A stretch of DNA of 64,000 bases, from positions 496,001-560,000 of the forward strand of contig CANGDH010000001.1 in the NCBI GenBank assembly GCA_947452555.1. The letters are read 5' to 3'. Below, piece by piece: positions 36,244 to 47,953 of this stretch. Below the pieces are notes generated by a model that was given only the letters and a program-made list of their open reading frames with translations, was not told the DNA's origin and did not search any database. Each line of letters begins with the position of its first letter. Positions within the stretch are counted from its first letter, which is position 1. A program made the position numbers and the translations under genes. Origin of the DNA: Bacteroidota bacterium (GTDB lineage Bacteria; Bacteroidota; Bacteroidia; Chitinophagales; Chitinophagaceae).

Positions 36244-37287
36244 TTATACGATAGAAATAAAAGAAGACTCTAATAATTTGCTTCCCTCTTGAGTTTGTAC
36301 CGCATAATTAAACCCATTATGCAATGCAAATGCACCATGTTCTCCTTTTTTATTAATGGCAACAAAACATACTTGAATAGTTGCAGCCTTCTCTTTTTTG
36401 ATTTTATTTATTTTTTCTACTACCAATCTACAGGCTTCCTTTGGCGACTTTCCTTGACGCATCCATTCAACTACAGCACTTGCACCTGCAACACGAATAA
36501 CGTCTTCTCCTTGTCCTGTTGCTACAACAGCTCCAACTTCATTGTCAACATATAATCCAGCTCCAATAATAGGAGAGTCCCCTAAACGGCCGCGCATTTT
36601 AAATCCAGCGCCGCTAGTTGTACAACTACCAGACAAATTACCAAACTTATCCAATGCTACCATTCCTATCGTATCATGATTCCAATCGCCATTTGCAAAT
36701 CTTTTAGGTGCAGCAAATGCGGCATCATTTTGATGTGGCTGTGAAACTCTTTCTACATTTATAATTGGTCTATAGGTTGATGTTTTAAGCCAGTTGTCAT
36801 ATGCTTTTTGTGCATCTGGAGAAAGCGCTCCAGATTCTAATGGAAAACCCTCCGCTATAGCAAATTGTTGTGCACCTTCGCCCACTAACATAACATGAGG
36901 CGTTTTTTCCATAACACGGCGTGCTACAGAAATAGGATGTTTTATTCTTTCCAAAAATGCAACACTACCACAATTATATTGATGATCCATGATAGATGCA
37001 TCCAAAGTCACATGACCGTCTCTGTCCGGATTAGCTGCTAAACCCACGCAACATCCAATTTCATCCTCGGTAACCATTACTCCTTGTTCTACTGCATCCA
37101 GTGCAGTTCCCCCGGCAACCAGCACTTTCCATGCTGCCGCATTTGCATTAATACCCGCGTCCCATGTAGACGCAACCAATGGTTTTATTGACTCAGTAGA
37201 CTCCTTTGCTATAAAATTGGGAATTGAAAAACTGGTAATACCCAAACTACTTAAATTAATAAATCCTCTTCTGTTCATTTGATTCAT
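36244..37287 (-). CDS. N4-(beta-N-acetylglucosaminyl)-L-asparaginase (glycosylasparaginase)
   Basis: This 347-residue N-terminal nucleophile hydrolase cleaves GlcNAc-Asn into aspartate and aminated GlcNAc. The nucleophile Thr is in NHDTIGMVALDKFGNLSG, where autocleavage before Thr creates the two subunits; the substrate site GRLGDSPIIGAGLYVDNEVG is intact. The N-terminus has a twin-arginine-like signal (NRRGFINLSSLGITSFSIP), so it is exported folded. It is divergent from the APH-fold kinase gene (65 nt) and followed by cutC. Confidence 0.93.
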   Translation of the reverse strand: MNQMNRRGFINLSSLGITSFSIPNFIAKESTESIKPLVASTWDAGINANAAAWKVLVAGGTALDAVEQGVMVTEDEIGCCVGLAANPDRDGHVTLDASIMDHQYNCGSVAFLERIKHPISVARRVMEKTPHVMLVGEGAQQFAIAEGFPLESGALSPDAQKAYDNWLKTSTYRPIINVERVSQPHQNDAAFAAPKRFANGDWNHDTIGMVALDKFGNLSGSCTTSGAGFKMRGRLGDSPIIGAGLYVDNEVGAVVATGQGEDVIRVAGASAVVEWMRQGKSPKEACRLVVEKINKIKKEKAATIQVCFVAINKKGEHGAFALHNGFNYAVQTQEGSKLLESSFISIV

Positions 37288-37352
37288 ATATCTGTTTTTA
37301 CATTTTCAAGATACGAACATTGAGCTTATTTTTTGTACTTTAGTGATTAATT

Positions 37353-38360
37353 ATGAAAGCAATATTTGAACTATATGATTGGGATGTTATACAATACCAA
37401 GTACTTCAACAAGGTTTAATAAACAAGACCTTTGTAGTATTTACCAGTAAGGGAGATTTTATACTACAAACTATTAATCATCAAGTTTTCAAAAATCCTC
37501 GGACCATTGACTTTAATATTAATTTGATAAGTACATACCTAAATAAAAATAATCCTGACTACTTATTTACCCATTTGGTCCCTAATATAAAAGGGGAGAC
37601 CTTAACTATAATAAATGGAATTTATTATAGAGCTTTTGTAAAAATAGAAGGGCATGCTTTATCGGTATTAGAAAAGGAAGATCAATCATATCAGGCGGCT
37701 GCTCAATTTGCAAATTTCACTCATAATTTAGTTAATCTAGAATGTGAAAAATTACAAATTACCATTCCAGACTTTCATAATTTAAGTTTAAGATATGCTC
37801 AATTTTCAGAAGCCATTCTTTCTGGGAATATGACTAGAATTTCCCAATCAAAAGAGGCAATTGCTTTTTTACAATCTCAAAATGAACTTGTTAAAACTTA
37901 CGAGCAATTCATTGAACACAAGGATGTAAAACAAAGAGTTACACATCATGATACAAAAATTAGCAATGTATTATTTAACAAAGACGAGAAAGCAATTTGC
38001 GTAATAGACTTAGATACGGTGATGCCTGGTTATTTTATTAGTGATGTAGGAGACATGTGTCGCACTTATTTATGCAAAGTGTCTGAAGAAGAAAAACAAT
38101 TAGATTTAGTAACTATTGATCCTATAAGATGGGATGCCTTGAAAAATGGGTATTTATCAAAAATGGAAACTCATTTGAGTACCTTTGAACTAGCTCATTT
38201 TTCTTATAGTGGTCAGTTCATGATATATATGCAAGCATTAAGATTCTTGACAGATCACTTAAATATGGATAGTTATTATGGGGCAAAATATGAGGGCCAG
38301 AATTATATTCGGGCCCTCAATCAAATTGAACTCTTGAAAAGATTCAATGAAATAATTTAA
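37353..38360 (+). CDS. APH-fold small-molecule kinase (possibly N-acetylhexosamine kinase-like)
   Basis: The 335-residue protein belongs to the aminoglycoside phosphotransferase / choline kinase superfamily. It has a nucleotide-loop region near LINKTFVVFTSKGDFILQTI, the catalytic loop THHDTKISNVLF (His-x-Asp-Thr-Lys...Asn) and the metal-binding IDLDTVMPGYFISDVGDM. The catalytic loop and the neighbour glycosylasparaginase make an N-acetylhexosamine 1-kinase (NahK-like) role attractive. Aminoglycoside resistance is unlikely. A TACTTTAG sequence (7 of 8 to the -7 consensus) ends 9 nt before the ATG. Its end overlaps the convergent M20 gene by 4 nt. Confidence 0.75.
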   Translation: MKAIFELYDWDVIQYQVLQQGLINKTFVVFTSKGDFILQTINHQVFKNPRTIDFNINLISTYLNKNNPDYLFTHLVPNIKGETLTIINGIYYRAFVKIEGHALSVLEKEDQSYQAAAQFANFTHNLVNLECEKLQITIPDFHNLSLRYAQFSEAILSGNMTRISQSKEAIAFLQSQNELVKTYEQFIEHKDVKQRVTHHDTKISNVLFNKDEKAICVIDLDTVMPGYFISDVGDMCRTYLCKVSEEEKQLDLVTIDPIRWDALKNGYLSKMETHLSTFELAHFSYSGQFMIYMQALRFLTDHLNMDSYYGAKYEGQNYIRALNQIELLKRFNEII

Positions 38361-39817
38361 TCTCTATAAGTTAGTGCGGGTAAACGATCTCCTAACAATG
38401 CTTTATATTGATATTCTCCTTTTTGCTTTTTAAACTCTTCTTTTGCTTTTTCAATAATCACTGGTTTAGTAAATAAATCAATAGCTGTCATTGCCATTGT
38501 TTTAGAAGCATTTAACATGCCTTTGGCTGCGATCTCTGTTGCCCCGCAGGCCACAGCTTGCCAACTATGTGCCGGCGTACCTGGTACCCAAGTTGCAGTA
38601 CTTAAGCCAACAGTTGGAACCATATAGCTTACATCACCCACATCGGTTGAACCACCACCTGAACTCATTTCTATTTTCAATGGAAAAACTTTCGCAGCAT
38701 CGTCGAGAGGAGGGATGGTGCCCAACAAACTTGTTTGTAATTTTTTGGCAAATGTGACTTCTGCTTCTGTATATTGAATACCACCAACTTCTTCCAAATT
38801 AACCTGCATTACATCCGCTAAAGTTTTATTTAACAATAAATCATGTGTTCCGTCAATCACTTCAAATTTCATAGAAGTCCCTGTTCCAATAGCTGCACCC
38901 TCCGCAGCTTTTACAACACGATCAAATATTTCTACAACTTTATCTCTTTTAGGATGACGTACATAATAAAAAACTTCCGCAAAATCTGGAACCACATTTG
39001 GTGCTTTACCACCATTCGTAATTACATAGTGAATTCTAGTTTCTTGAGGAATATGTTCACGCATCATGTTTACCATATTGTCCATCGCTTCCACCGCATC
39101 TAAAGCTGAACGACCTTGTTCTGGCTGCGCAGCAGCGTGTGCAGAAATACCATAAAAACGGAATTTTGCAGATTTATAAGCAAGGGCACTTTTCATGGTT
39201 ACTTCGTTCTTATTTCCAGGATGCCAATGGATTACTGCGTCAACATCATTAAATAATCCAGCTCTTACCAAATATACTTTACCACCACCACCTTCTTCTG
39301 CAGGACTTCCAAATACTTTGATGGTTCCTTTAATTTTACCTGATTCTATTAATTTCTTAATTGCAATTCCTGCTGATACCGAAGCTGTACCAAAAATATC
39401 ATGTCCACATCCATGCCCTGCATTCTTACCAGCAATAATTGACTTCTCTGGAATTCCTTCCTGAGACAAACCTGGCAAAGCATCAAATTCTGCCAATATT
39501 CCAATTACTGGTTTCCCAGAACCATAAGTTGCCATAAAAGCAGTTGGCATTCCAGCAACACCTGTTTCTACCTTAAAGCCAGCTTCCGTTAAATGGGCAA
39601 CGTGTAAAGCAGCACTCTTATATTCCTTAAACCCAACTTCGGCATAATCCCATAATTTAAGACTAGTTGCTTTATCGCTAGGCCAGGCATTGTTCAAAAT
39701 GTTTTTAGCTGTCTCCTTTGCCAATTTTATGGATGACTCATTTTTTACATTTTGAGATTGTCCCCAAATTAGGAGACTTAAAAAAAGGGTAGTGGTTGCA
39801 ATTTTTTTAAAAGGCAT
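38357..39817 (-). CDS. M20 family amidohydrolase (AbgB-like), secreted
   Basis: This 486-residue protein has a Sec signal peptide (ATTTLFLSLLIWGQSQ). The M20 di-metal site is present: ILAEFDALPG, GHGCGHDIFGTASV, SPAEEGGGGKVYL (catalytic Glu pair) and AVIHWHPG. The inserted dimerisation domain is around residues 215-330. It is most like p-aminobenzoyl-glutamate hydrolase subunit B and related aminoacyl-amide hydrolases; the true substrate is not known. It follows the GH109-like gene with a 58-nt gap on the same strand and may share its transcript. Confidence 0.9.
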   Translation of the reverse strand: MPFKKIATTTLFLSLLIWGQSQNVKNESSIKLAKETAKNILNNAWPSDKATSLKLWDYAEVGFKEYKSAALHVAHLTEAGFKVETGVAGMPTAFMATYGSGKPVIGILAEFDALPGLSQEGIPEKSIIAGKNAGHGCGHDIFGTASVSAGIAIKKLIESGKIKGTIKVFGSPAEEGGGGKVYLVRAGLFNDVDAVIHWHPGNKNEVTMKSALAYKSAKFRFYGISAHAAAQPEQGRSALDAVEAMDNMVNMMREHIPQETRIHYVITNGGKAPNVVPDFAEVFYYVRHPKRDKVVEIFDRVVKAAEGAAIGTGTSMKFEVIDGTHDLLLNKTLADVMQVNLEEVGGIQYTEAEVTFAKKLQTSLLGTIPPLDDAAKVFPLKIEMSSGGGSTDVGDVSYMVPTVGLSTATWVPGTPAHSWQAVACGATEIAAKGMLNASKTMAMTAIDLFTKPVIIEKAKEEFKKQKGEYQYKALLGDRLPALTYRD

Positions 39818-39875
39818 GAGTTTTATTAAATTATATTTTTATTCAATATGTTTGTTGGATTTTTTTATTGTCATT

Positions 39876-41632
<1,757 letters not shown>

Positions 41633-42283
41633 ATGAAACCAAAAAATTGCTTTTCTTTCATTTTAAACTTTACTATCCTGGCTGTTTTGACCACCAATTT
41701 TATCCCATCATTCGCACAAGATTGCAAAGTTTTAGACCCCAATTTTGTGGGTATTTATGAAGGGAATTGTAAAAATGGCAAGGCTGATGGTAAAGGAAAA
41801 TCCATTGGAAAATACATATATGAGGGTGATTTTAAAGCTGGCTTCCCTCATGGGCAAGGTAAAATGTCTGACTCTACTGGCTCTATAATCCATAGTGGTT
41901 ATTGGAAAAAAGGGTTATTTATTGGTGAATACGAGCATCCTTATATTTTATTAAATAAGACTTTTATGGTAAGCGGAGTTACCATAACCGCCGATCCTGC
42001 TACTCCACCTCATAGTACAATTGAACTAAGTATGGAAAGTGTTTCTGGTGGTGCATTCAACGTTCATGGTGAGATTCCAAAGCCAACTTTGTCCAATGCT
42101 AACTTTCAATTAGGCTCTTATCAGAATATGTCTGCTATTACCAGCCAGCAAAAACGTAATACCTATGTGTTTCAAAATGTCATTTTTCCTGCTCATGTTA
42201 TCTTCAAAATTGGTGACGAGGAAGTTCAAATAGAGTTCAATGAAGCAAAGAACTATAAAGTTTTCATAACTACTAGGGACTAA
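41633..42283 (+). CDS. secreted MORN-repeat protein
   Basis: I chose the ATG at 41633, which opens a clean Sec signal (FSFILNFTILAVLTTNFIP, cleavage after SFAQ); an ATG 12 codons earlier adds a polar stretch before it. The 216-residue protein has two or three MORN-like repeats: GIYEGNCKNGKADGKGKS, KYIYEGDFKAGFPHGQGKM and SGYWKKGLFIGEY. The last ~110 residues are a beta-rich domain I do not recognise. Where it acts, periplasm or surface, is unknown. It is followed by a bidirectional terminator. Confidence 0.8.
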   Translation: MKPKNCFSFILNFTILAVLTTNFIPSFAQDCKVLDPNFVGIYEGNCKNGKADGKGKSIGKYIYEGDFKAGFPHGQGKMSDSTGSIIHSGYWKKGLFIGEYEHPYILLNKTFMVSGVTITADPATPPHSTIELSMESVSGGAFNVHGEIPKPTLSNANFQLGSYQNMSAITSQQKRNTYVFQNVIFPAHVIFKIGDEEVQIEFNEAKNYKVFITTRD

Positions 42284-42347
42284 AATTGTGTAAAATCTAT
42301 TTAAAGATATAAAGTTAAATACCCGATTTTAATAAATTTACTCCCAT

Positions 42348-42381
42348 AAAAAAGGCCTTCTATTGCTAGAAGGCCTTTTTT
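42348..42381. terminator. bidirectional terminator between the MORN and TPR genes
   Basis: A 15-bp perfect stem (AAAAAAGGCCTTCTA and its complement) has a TTGC loop, with A on the left and T on the right. It closes the gyrA-TPR transcript on the minus strand and the MORN gene on the plus strand. Confidence 0.94.
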
Positions 42382-42404
42382 ATAATTTGTATTTTGACTA
42401 TCGA

Positions 42405-43766
42405 CTATTGGTATTTGTCATGTAATTTGTCATAATAATTGAATTTTGCATCAAATTCATCTGAAGCTTTTTGATCCTTTCCACGAGTTTTATCACGCTT
42501 ATAAGAATACAAGGTTGCTAAAAAGTCAACTGATCTTGATAAGATATTCTTTTCAATTCTTTCTACTTTTTCCTTGTCTTTTAAGCTATTAAAAGCTTTT
42601 TCTATCCACTCAATTGAAGCATCAACCTTCTCTTTGATTTTTGGCTCTAATACAATATTCAATTTTTTAATAGAATCTTGTTGTGCTTTAAAAGCAGCGT
42701 CGAAAGCCAATTTCTTTTTAGGGTCCTTTGGTGCTACTGGTTTGTTAGCATTTAAAGTTTGTAATGATTTGATATTCTCCCCTGTTTTTTCATCTAACAT
42801 AGTGAATTGATTATAATAACTAATACCAGCATTAAATGCTGCAGCGTAATTTTTGTTATTAATTGAGAATGCTCTTTTGTAAGCATCGGCAGCTTTTAAT
42901 ACATAAGCTTCGTTAGCTGCAGCACTTGCTTCTTCACTTTTACCAGTCATGAAAGCATCTCCAAACATCAAACATTCTGCTTCAGTAATAGCTCCAGATG
43001 TAACTTGCTCGTCATATAATTTCACTTTTTCCTCCATTGAATAATTTTTCTCAATATATTCAGACTTAAAATCAAACCAGTTTTCTTTTGGATATGCAGC
43101 TTCCGTGATTGTTAATAATGCATCAAAATTTGCTTTATCTTTTTTGCCAATATATTGTAACAATACGAACTTGTATACATCCATAACGTCTGCAGATTTA
43201 ATATTAGCATCAATAAGACGCTTATAATAAACAACAGTTTGGTCTATATTACCTGCATTTTGATTTGCAAATCCAGCATACATCAAAGAAGTAGTATCAA
43301 ATTTTTGTTTTGTAGAAGCCCAGCCTTGAGTGAATATAATATCACTGTATTTAACAGCATCATTGAAATTAGTAGAAGCCACTTTCCAGTTTTTTTCATT
43401 GAAAGCTGCTACCCCATCTCTAAAGTTTTTTAAGTATAAATCAAAGAATGGCTCTGTTCCATTCTCTTTAGCAATCGCTAAACTTGGGTCTGCAACAATA
43501 TAAGCATCCACCGCTGTTTTTACTTCCAACATTGCAGTTGGATTTTTTGCAGCATCTTTAGAAAGACCGCTGTAAATTTTAGCTTTCCAAAAATAACCTT
43601 CTGCAGTAGTTGCAGCAGTAGGCTTTTTAGCTACAATTTTATCATAATCAGCTTTAGCAGCATCAAATTGATTGATTAAAACACTTGTTTGAACTTTTTT
43701 GAAGTCTTGTGCATTGGCTACAAATGCAACCATGATTATTGCAAAAACTCCGATGATCTGTTTCAT
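42405..43766 (-). CDS. periplasmic tetratricopeptide repeat protein
   Basis: The protein has 453 residues. A Sec signal (IIGVFAIIMVAFVANAQ) is followed by helical repeats: YFWKAKIYSGLSKDAA, FNEKNWKVASTNFNDAVKYS, MYAGFANQNAGNIDQTVVYY and ADAYKRAFSINNKNYAAAFN. A Lys-rich helical section ends the protein (LNIVLEPKIKEKVDASIEWI). It belongs to a group of large secreted TPR proteins of Bacteroidota without known function. It lies 41 nt downstream of gyrA and is probably co-transcribed, ending at the strong hairpin. Confidence 0.82.
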   Translation of the reverse strand: MKQIIGVFAIIMVAFVANAQDFKKVQTSVLINQFDAAKADYDKIVAKKPTAATTAEGYFWKAKIYSGLSKDAAKNPTAMLEVKTAVDAYIVADPSLAIAKENGTEPFFDLYLKNFRDGVAAFNEKNWKVASTNFNDAVKYSDIIFTQGWASTKQKFDTTSLMYAGFANQNAGNIDQTVVYYKRLIDANIKSADVMDVYKFVLLQYIGKKDKANFDALLTITEAAYPKENWFDFKSEYIEKNYSMEEKVKLYDEQVTSGAITEAECLMFGDAFMTGKSEEASAAANEAYVLKAADAYKRAFSINNKNYAAAFNAGISYYNQFTMLDEKTGENIKSLQTLNANKPVAPKDPKKKLAFDAAFKAQQDSIKKLNIVLEPKIKEKVDASIEWIEKAFNSLKDKEKVERIEKNILSRSVDFLATLYSYKRDKTRGKDQKASDEFDAKFNYYDKLHDKYQ

Positions 43767-43807
43767 ATTAGTATGATTTGAATGATTGAAAGTAAAGTTA
43801 TTAATTT

Positions 43808-46450
43808 TTAAGCTTCTGGGTTATTTTCTGGTTCAATATTTGATGAATCATCAGTGTTACTTGAATCTTCATTTGATGCTGATGAAGTGGTTGTACTAGT
43901 TGCTTCTGTTTCAGTTGCAGTTGCAATTGGATTACCATCTGCATCTAAAACCACTGCTTCTGCATCATCGCCTTGATCTCCAATTTTAGAAGTTGCTGCA
44001 ATCTCATCACCATCGTCTAAACGGATCAATTTTACCCCCTGTGTTGCTCTACCGGCTTCGCGAATCTCATTGATACTAGTTCTAATAGTCACTCCTGATT
44101 TACAAGTAATAATTAAATCGTCCGACTCAACAACGTCCATTAAACCAACTAGACTACCGGTTTTTTCAGTGACGTTAATTGTTTTGACACCTTTACCACC
44201 TCTGTTAGTAATTCTATAGTCGTCAATTGGAGTACGTTTACCATAACCTTGTTGACTAACTACTAATATGGTACGATCTTTGTCTTCTCTGTTTACGCAA
44301 ACTAATCCAACCACCTCGTCAGTAGCATCATCTACTTCAATTCCTGCAACACCAATAGCACCTCGTCCTGTTGGTCTTACTTTTTCCTCAGGAAAACGAA
44401 TAGCACGGCCAGACTTAATGGCCATCATGACTTCATTATTGCCGTCTGTTAAACGAGCAGCTAATAATTCATCCCCTTCGTTAATTGTAATCGCATTTAC
44501 ACCACTCACTCTTGGGCGACTAAATTCTTCCAAACAAGTTTTCTTAATAATACCTTTTTTAGTACATAAAATAATATAGTGATTGTTTACATAGTCTTTG
44601 TCTGCTAAATTACGTACTTCAATAATTGCCTTCACTTTATCGTCTGGAGGTAATTGAATCAAATTCTGTATAGCTCTACCCTTGCCAGTTTTTTCACCTT
44701 CTGGTATTTCATAAACACGCATCCAGAAACATCTTCCTTTTTCAGTGAAGAATAACATGGTATCATGTGTTGATGCAATAAATAAATGCTCAACAAAATC
44801 TTCTTCTCTTGTCTTAGAACCAATCGCACCTCTTCCACCTCTTTTTTGAGAACGGTATTCTGAAACGGAAGTACGTTTGATATATCCTAAATGTGAAATG
44901 GTAATCACTACGTCTTCTTCTTCGATTAAATCTTCAATACGCATTTCGTCTGCTAAATATTGAATTTCAGTTTTACGTTCGTCGCCAAATTTTTCTTTGA
45001 CTTCTAATAATTCAGTTTTGATTAATTCAAAACGTAAATATTCACTTCCTAATAATTCTTTTAAAGAAGCAATTAAAACCATTAAATGATCAAACTCTTC
45101 TTTAATTTTTTCACGCTCCATTCCAGTTAAACGTTGCAATCTTAATTCTAAAATTGCCTTAGCTTGGATTTCGCTAATACCCCATCCCGCAGTCATTAAA
45201 GCCTCTTTTGCAGCTTCCGGATTCGCAGAACTTCTAATTAAACGAATTACTTCATCTAAGTGGTCTAATGCGATTAAATATCCTTCTAAAATATGTGCAC
45301 GTTCTTCCGCTTTTCTTAATTCATATTGAGCACGACGAATAACCACTTCCATTCTAAATTCAATAAACTCAGAAATCAAATCCTTTAAGTTCATGATTTT
45401 TGGACGACCCTTAGTTAATGCGACGTTGTTAATACCATAACTAGTTTGTAATTCGGTAAATTTGTATAATTGATTGATAATTACTTGTGCAACTGCATCT
45501 TTCTTTAATTCAATTACAATTCTTGTTCCTTCTCTTTTGTTACTTTCATTGTTTACGTGCGAAATACCTTCAATAGACTTGTCATTCACTAATTGTCCTA
45601 TACGGTCCGTTAAATTATCACGGTTAACTTGGTACGGAATTTCATGAATAACAATTAATTCACGACCATTCGCTTTAGTTTCTACATTACATCTACCACG
45701 TAATACAACTCTACCACGACCAGTCAATAAACCTTGCTTAACCCCTTCCATACCATAAATAATTCCGCCTGTAGGGAAATCGGGGGCTTTTACAAATTCA
45801 ATTAATTCTTCTATTGTAATTTCTCTATTGTTGATATATGCGATACAGCCATCAACTACTTCATTTAAATTATGAGGTAGCATATTGGTAGCCATACCTA
45901 CTGCAATACCAGATGATCCATTCACTAAAAGTTGAGGGATTCTTGTAGGTAAAACACTTGGTTCTTGTAAACTATCATCAAAGTTTAATTGGAAATTAAC
46001 AGTGTCTTTTTCCAAATCATCCAACATAGCTTCAGAAATTTTCATTAAACGCGCTTCTGTATAACGCATAGCTGCTGGAGGATCCCCATCTTGGTTTCCA
46101 AAGTTACCCTGCCCGTCCACTAATTTGTAACGCATGGTCCACTCCTGTGCCATACGTACCAATGTGTCATAAATAGCAGTGTCACCATGGGGGTGAAACT
46201 TACCCATTACTTCTCCGACAATACGGGCAGATTTTTTATATGGCTTGTTGCTATTATTTCCTAATTCATGCATAGCAAATAAAACTCTACGGTGCACTGG
46301 TTTGAAACCATCTCTCACATCAGGTAAAGCACGTCCTACAATGACTGACATAGAGTAGTCAATGTAAGATGTTTTCATTTGTTCCTCAATGTTTACCCTT
46401 ATGACACGGTCATTGTCCTGGGTTGCTTCTAAGCCTAAATTTTCTTCCAT
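43808..46450 (-). CDS. gyrA: DNA gyrase subunit A
   Basis: I chose the ATG at 46450 ([11 protein letters not shown]); a GTG 20 codons upstream would add a stretch unlike GyrA. The protein has 880 residues. The breakage-reunion domain begins [21 protein letters not shown]; the catalytic Tyr is in [11 protein letters not shown]. The C-terminal beta-pinwheel contains the GyrA box as QKRGGRG and five further blades. The last ~55 residues are an acidic, Ser/Thr-rich tail ([19 protein letters not shown]), as found in several GyrA C-termini. The subunit wraps and cuts DNA for supercoiling with GyrB. Confidence 0.96.
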   Translation of the reverse strand: MEENLGLEATQDNDRVIRVNIEEQMKTSYIDYSMSVIVGRALPDVRDGFKPVHRRVLFAMHELGNNSNKPYKKSARIVGEVMGKFHPHGDTAIYDTLVRMAQEWTMRYKLVDGQGNFGNQDGDPPAAMRYTEARLMKISEAMLDDLEKDTVNFQLNFDDSLQEPSVLPTRIPQLLVNGSSGIAVGMATNMLPHNLNEVVDGCIAYINNREITIEELIEFVKAPDFPTGGIIYGMEGVKQGLLTGRGRVVLRGRCNVETKANGRELIVIHEIPYQVNRDNLTDRIGQLVNDKSIEGISHVNNESNKREGTRIVIELKKDAVAQVIINQLYKFTELQTSYGINNVALTKGRPKIMNLKDLISEFIEFRMEVVIRRAQYELRKAEERAHILEGYLIALDHLDEVIRLIRSSANPEAAKEALMTAGWGISEIQAKAILELRLQRLTGMEREKIKEEFDHLMVLIASLKELLGSEYLRFELIKTELLEVKEKFGDERKTEIQYLADEMRIEDLIEEEDVVITISHLGYIKRTSVSEYRSQKRGGRGAIGSKTREEDFVEHLFIASTHDTMLFFTEKGRCFWMRVYEIPEGEKTGKGRAIQNLIQLPPDDKVKAIIEVRNLADKDYVNNHYIILCTKKGIIKKTCLEEFSRPRVSGVNAITINEGDELLAARLTDGNNEVMMAIKSGRAIRFPEEKVRPTGRGAIGVAGIEVDDATDEVVGLVCVNREDKDRTILVVSQQGYGKRTPIDDYRITNRGGKGVKTINVTEKTGSLVGLMDVVESDDLIITCKSGVTIRTSINEIREAGRATQGVKLIRLDDGDEIAATSKIGDQGDDAEAVVLDADGNPIATATETEATSTTTSSASNEDSSNTDDSSNIEPENNPEA

Positions 46451-46567
46451 AAATATTACTTTCTTTGAGTCAAATTTCAAGTCCAAAAAGGGACAGAAAA
46501 AACTACTCACGAAGATAACTTTTCAGCCCCTTTTTTCGACCAATTTTCTGCTATATTTATGACCCTT

Positions 46568-46587
46568 TTATCCACAGTTGTGGGTAA
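46568..46587. other. inverted pair of DnaA-box-like sequences upstream of gyrA
   Basis: TTATCCACA (46568-46576) is the high-affinity E. coli DnaA box. It is followed after 2 nt by TGTGGGTAA, whose complement TTACCCACA differs by one base. Together they form a 20-nt near-palindrome 118 nt upstream of gyrA and 50 nt upstream of the saccharopine dehydrogenase gene. The function is not known. Confidence 0.45.
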
Positions 46588-46636
46588 GAAATACTAACTT
46601 TAAAGAGTGGATTTTTAATGACTTACACATGAAATT

Positions 46637-47953
46637 ATGGCTATTCAAATTTTGATAATTGGAGCAGGGAAATCAGCTACTGTTTTAATCAATTATTTAC
46701 AACAAAGAGCGGTAGAAAATGATTGGTATATTGTTCTTGCCGACGCTGACGCAAATGTTGCCGAAAACAAATGGAAAAATGCCCCAAATGGTCATACTAT
46801 TGGCATTGCAATTGAAGATAATGAGAAACGAAAAGCCATAATAAGTTCCGCTACAATCGTCATCTCCATGCTTCCGGCAGCACTTCATTTTTTAGTTGCG
46901 AAAGACTGCTTGGCATTAGAAAAATCATTATTTACCGCATCTTATGTAGATGATAATATGAAATCTATTGCGCATGAGATTAAAGATAAAGATTTACTGT
47001 TTGTTTGTGAAATGGGATTAGATCCCGGAATTGACCACATGAGCGCGATGGAACTCGTAGATAGAATAAAGCAAAAAGGTGGTCAAATTACAGGGTTTAA
47101 ATCCCATTGCGGCGGATTAATAGCAGCTGAATCAGATACCAATCCTTGGCATTATAAAATAAGCTGGAATCCTCGTAACATCATTTTGGCTGGAAAAACA
47201 GGTGCCTTGTATATCGAATCCGGTAAAAAAAAGATGCTTGAATATAATTCCATCTTTACAAACACACCCCTAATTGCTATTCCTTCAATAGGGAATTTGA
47301 CTTACTACCCAAATAGGGATTCACTAGCTTATATGGAAACATATCAGCTGCAGGGCATACCAAATTTTGTAAGAACAACATTAAGAAATGTCGAATTCTG
47401 CAAGGGTTGGAATGCTATTGTGCAATTACAATTAACAACAGAAACTACTTTCAATAGAAATGAACATTTAACCATTATAAAATGGATGGATCAGCATATT
47501 GAACAAAATAAATTACAAAAAGTATTAAAAACACTTTGTAAGGATCCCGTAATTGAAAATCAATTAGAATATTTAGAACTAGACAGGGCCATTACAATTC
47601 CATCAAATCTTAACACAAATGCCAGTATTCTTCAATGGATATTAGAGGATAAATGGAAATTAGCACCTTCAGATAAGGATATGGTTGTAATGATGCACGA
47701 AATAACTTATACTTTAAATCATAAAGCATATTTAGTGCAAAGTAGCATGGTACTAAAGGGTAAGAATGAATTAGAAACAGCCATGGCAACTACAGTTGGA
47801 CTACCACTTGCCATGGCTGCATGTGCCTATTTACAGGGAGAAATTAAATTATCCGGATTGTATATTCCCACCACTCCTATTATTTATAAACCCATTTTAA
47901 AGCGTTTAGCAGCTGCAGGAATTGAATTCCAAGAAAATGAAATGGCTTTATAA
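46637..47953 (+). CDS. saccharopine dehydrogenase family protein (Lys9-like)
   Basis: This 438-residue protein has an NADP-binding Rossmann domain (IQILIIGAGKSATVLINYL, about 2-20), the stretch VCEMGLDPGIDHMSAMELVD, and the family's catalytic C-terminal domain (SHCGGLIAAESDTNPWHYKI). It matches saccharopine reductase (glutamate-forming) rather than the lysine-forming type. It could work in lysine catabolism or in a diaminopimelate-like route; no partner gene is adjacent. The last 6 nt overlap the end of the convergent rnr gene. Confidence 0.88.
   Translation: MAIQILIIGAGKSATVLINYLQQRAVENDWYIVLADADANVAENKWKNAPNGHTIGIAIEDNEKRKAIISSATIVISMLPAALHFLVAKDCLALEKSLFTASYVDDNMKSIAHEIKDKDLLFVCEMGLDPGIDHMSAMELVDRIKQKGGQITGFKSHCGGLIAAESDTNPWHYKISWNPRNIILAGKTGALYIESGKKKMLEYNSIFTNTPLIAIPSIGNLTYYPNRDSLAYMETYQLQGIPNFVRTTLRNVEFCKGWNAIVQLQLTTETTFNRNEHLTIIKWMDQHIEQNKLQKVLKTLCKDPVIENQLEYLELDRAITIPSNLNTNASILQWILEDKWKLAPSDKDMVVMMHEITYTLNHKAYLVQSSMVLKGKNELETAMATTVGLPLAMAACAYLQGEIKLSGLYIPTTPIIYKPILKRLAAAGIEFQENEMAL

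Noticed and set aside
37353..38360. Aminoglycoside resistance gene
   Set aside because: Only the kinase superfamily is shared; the context is sugar and amino-acid metabolism and there is no mobile-element sequence nearby.
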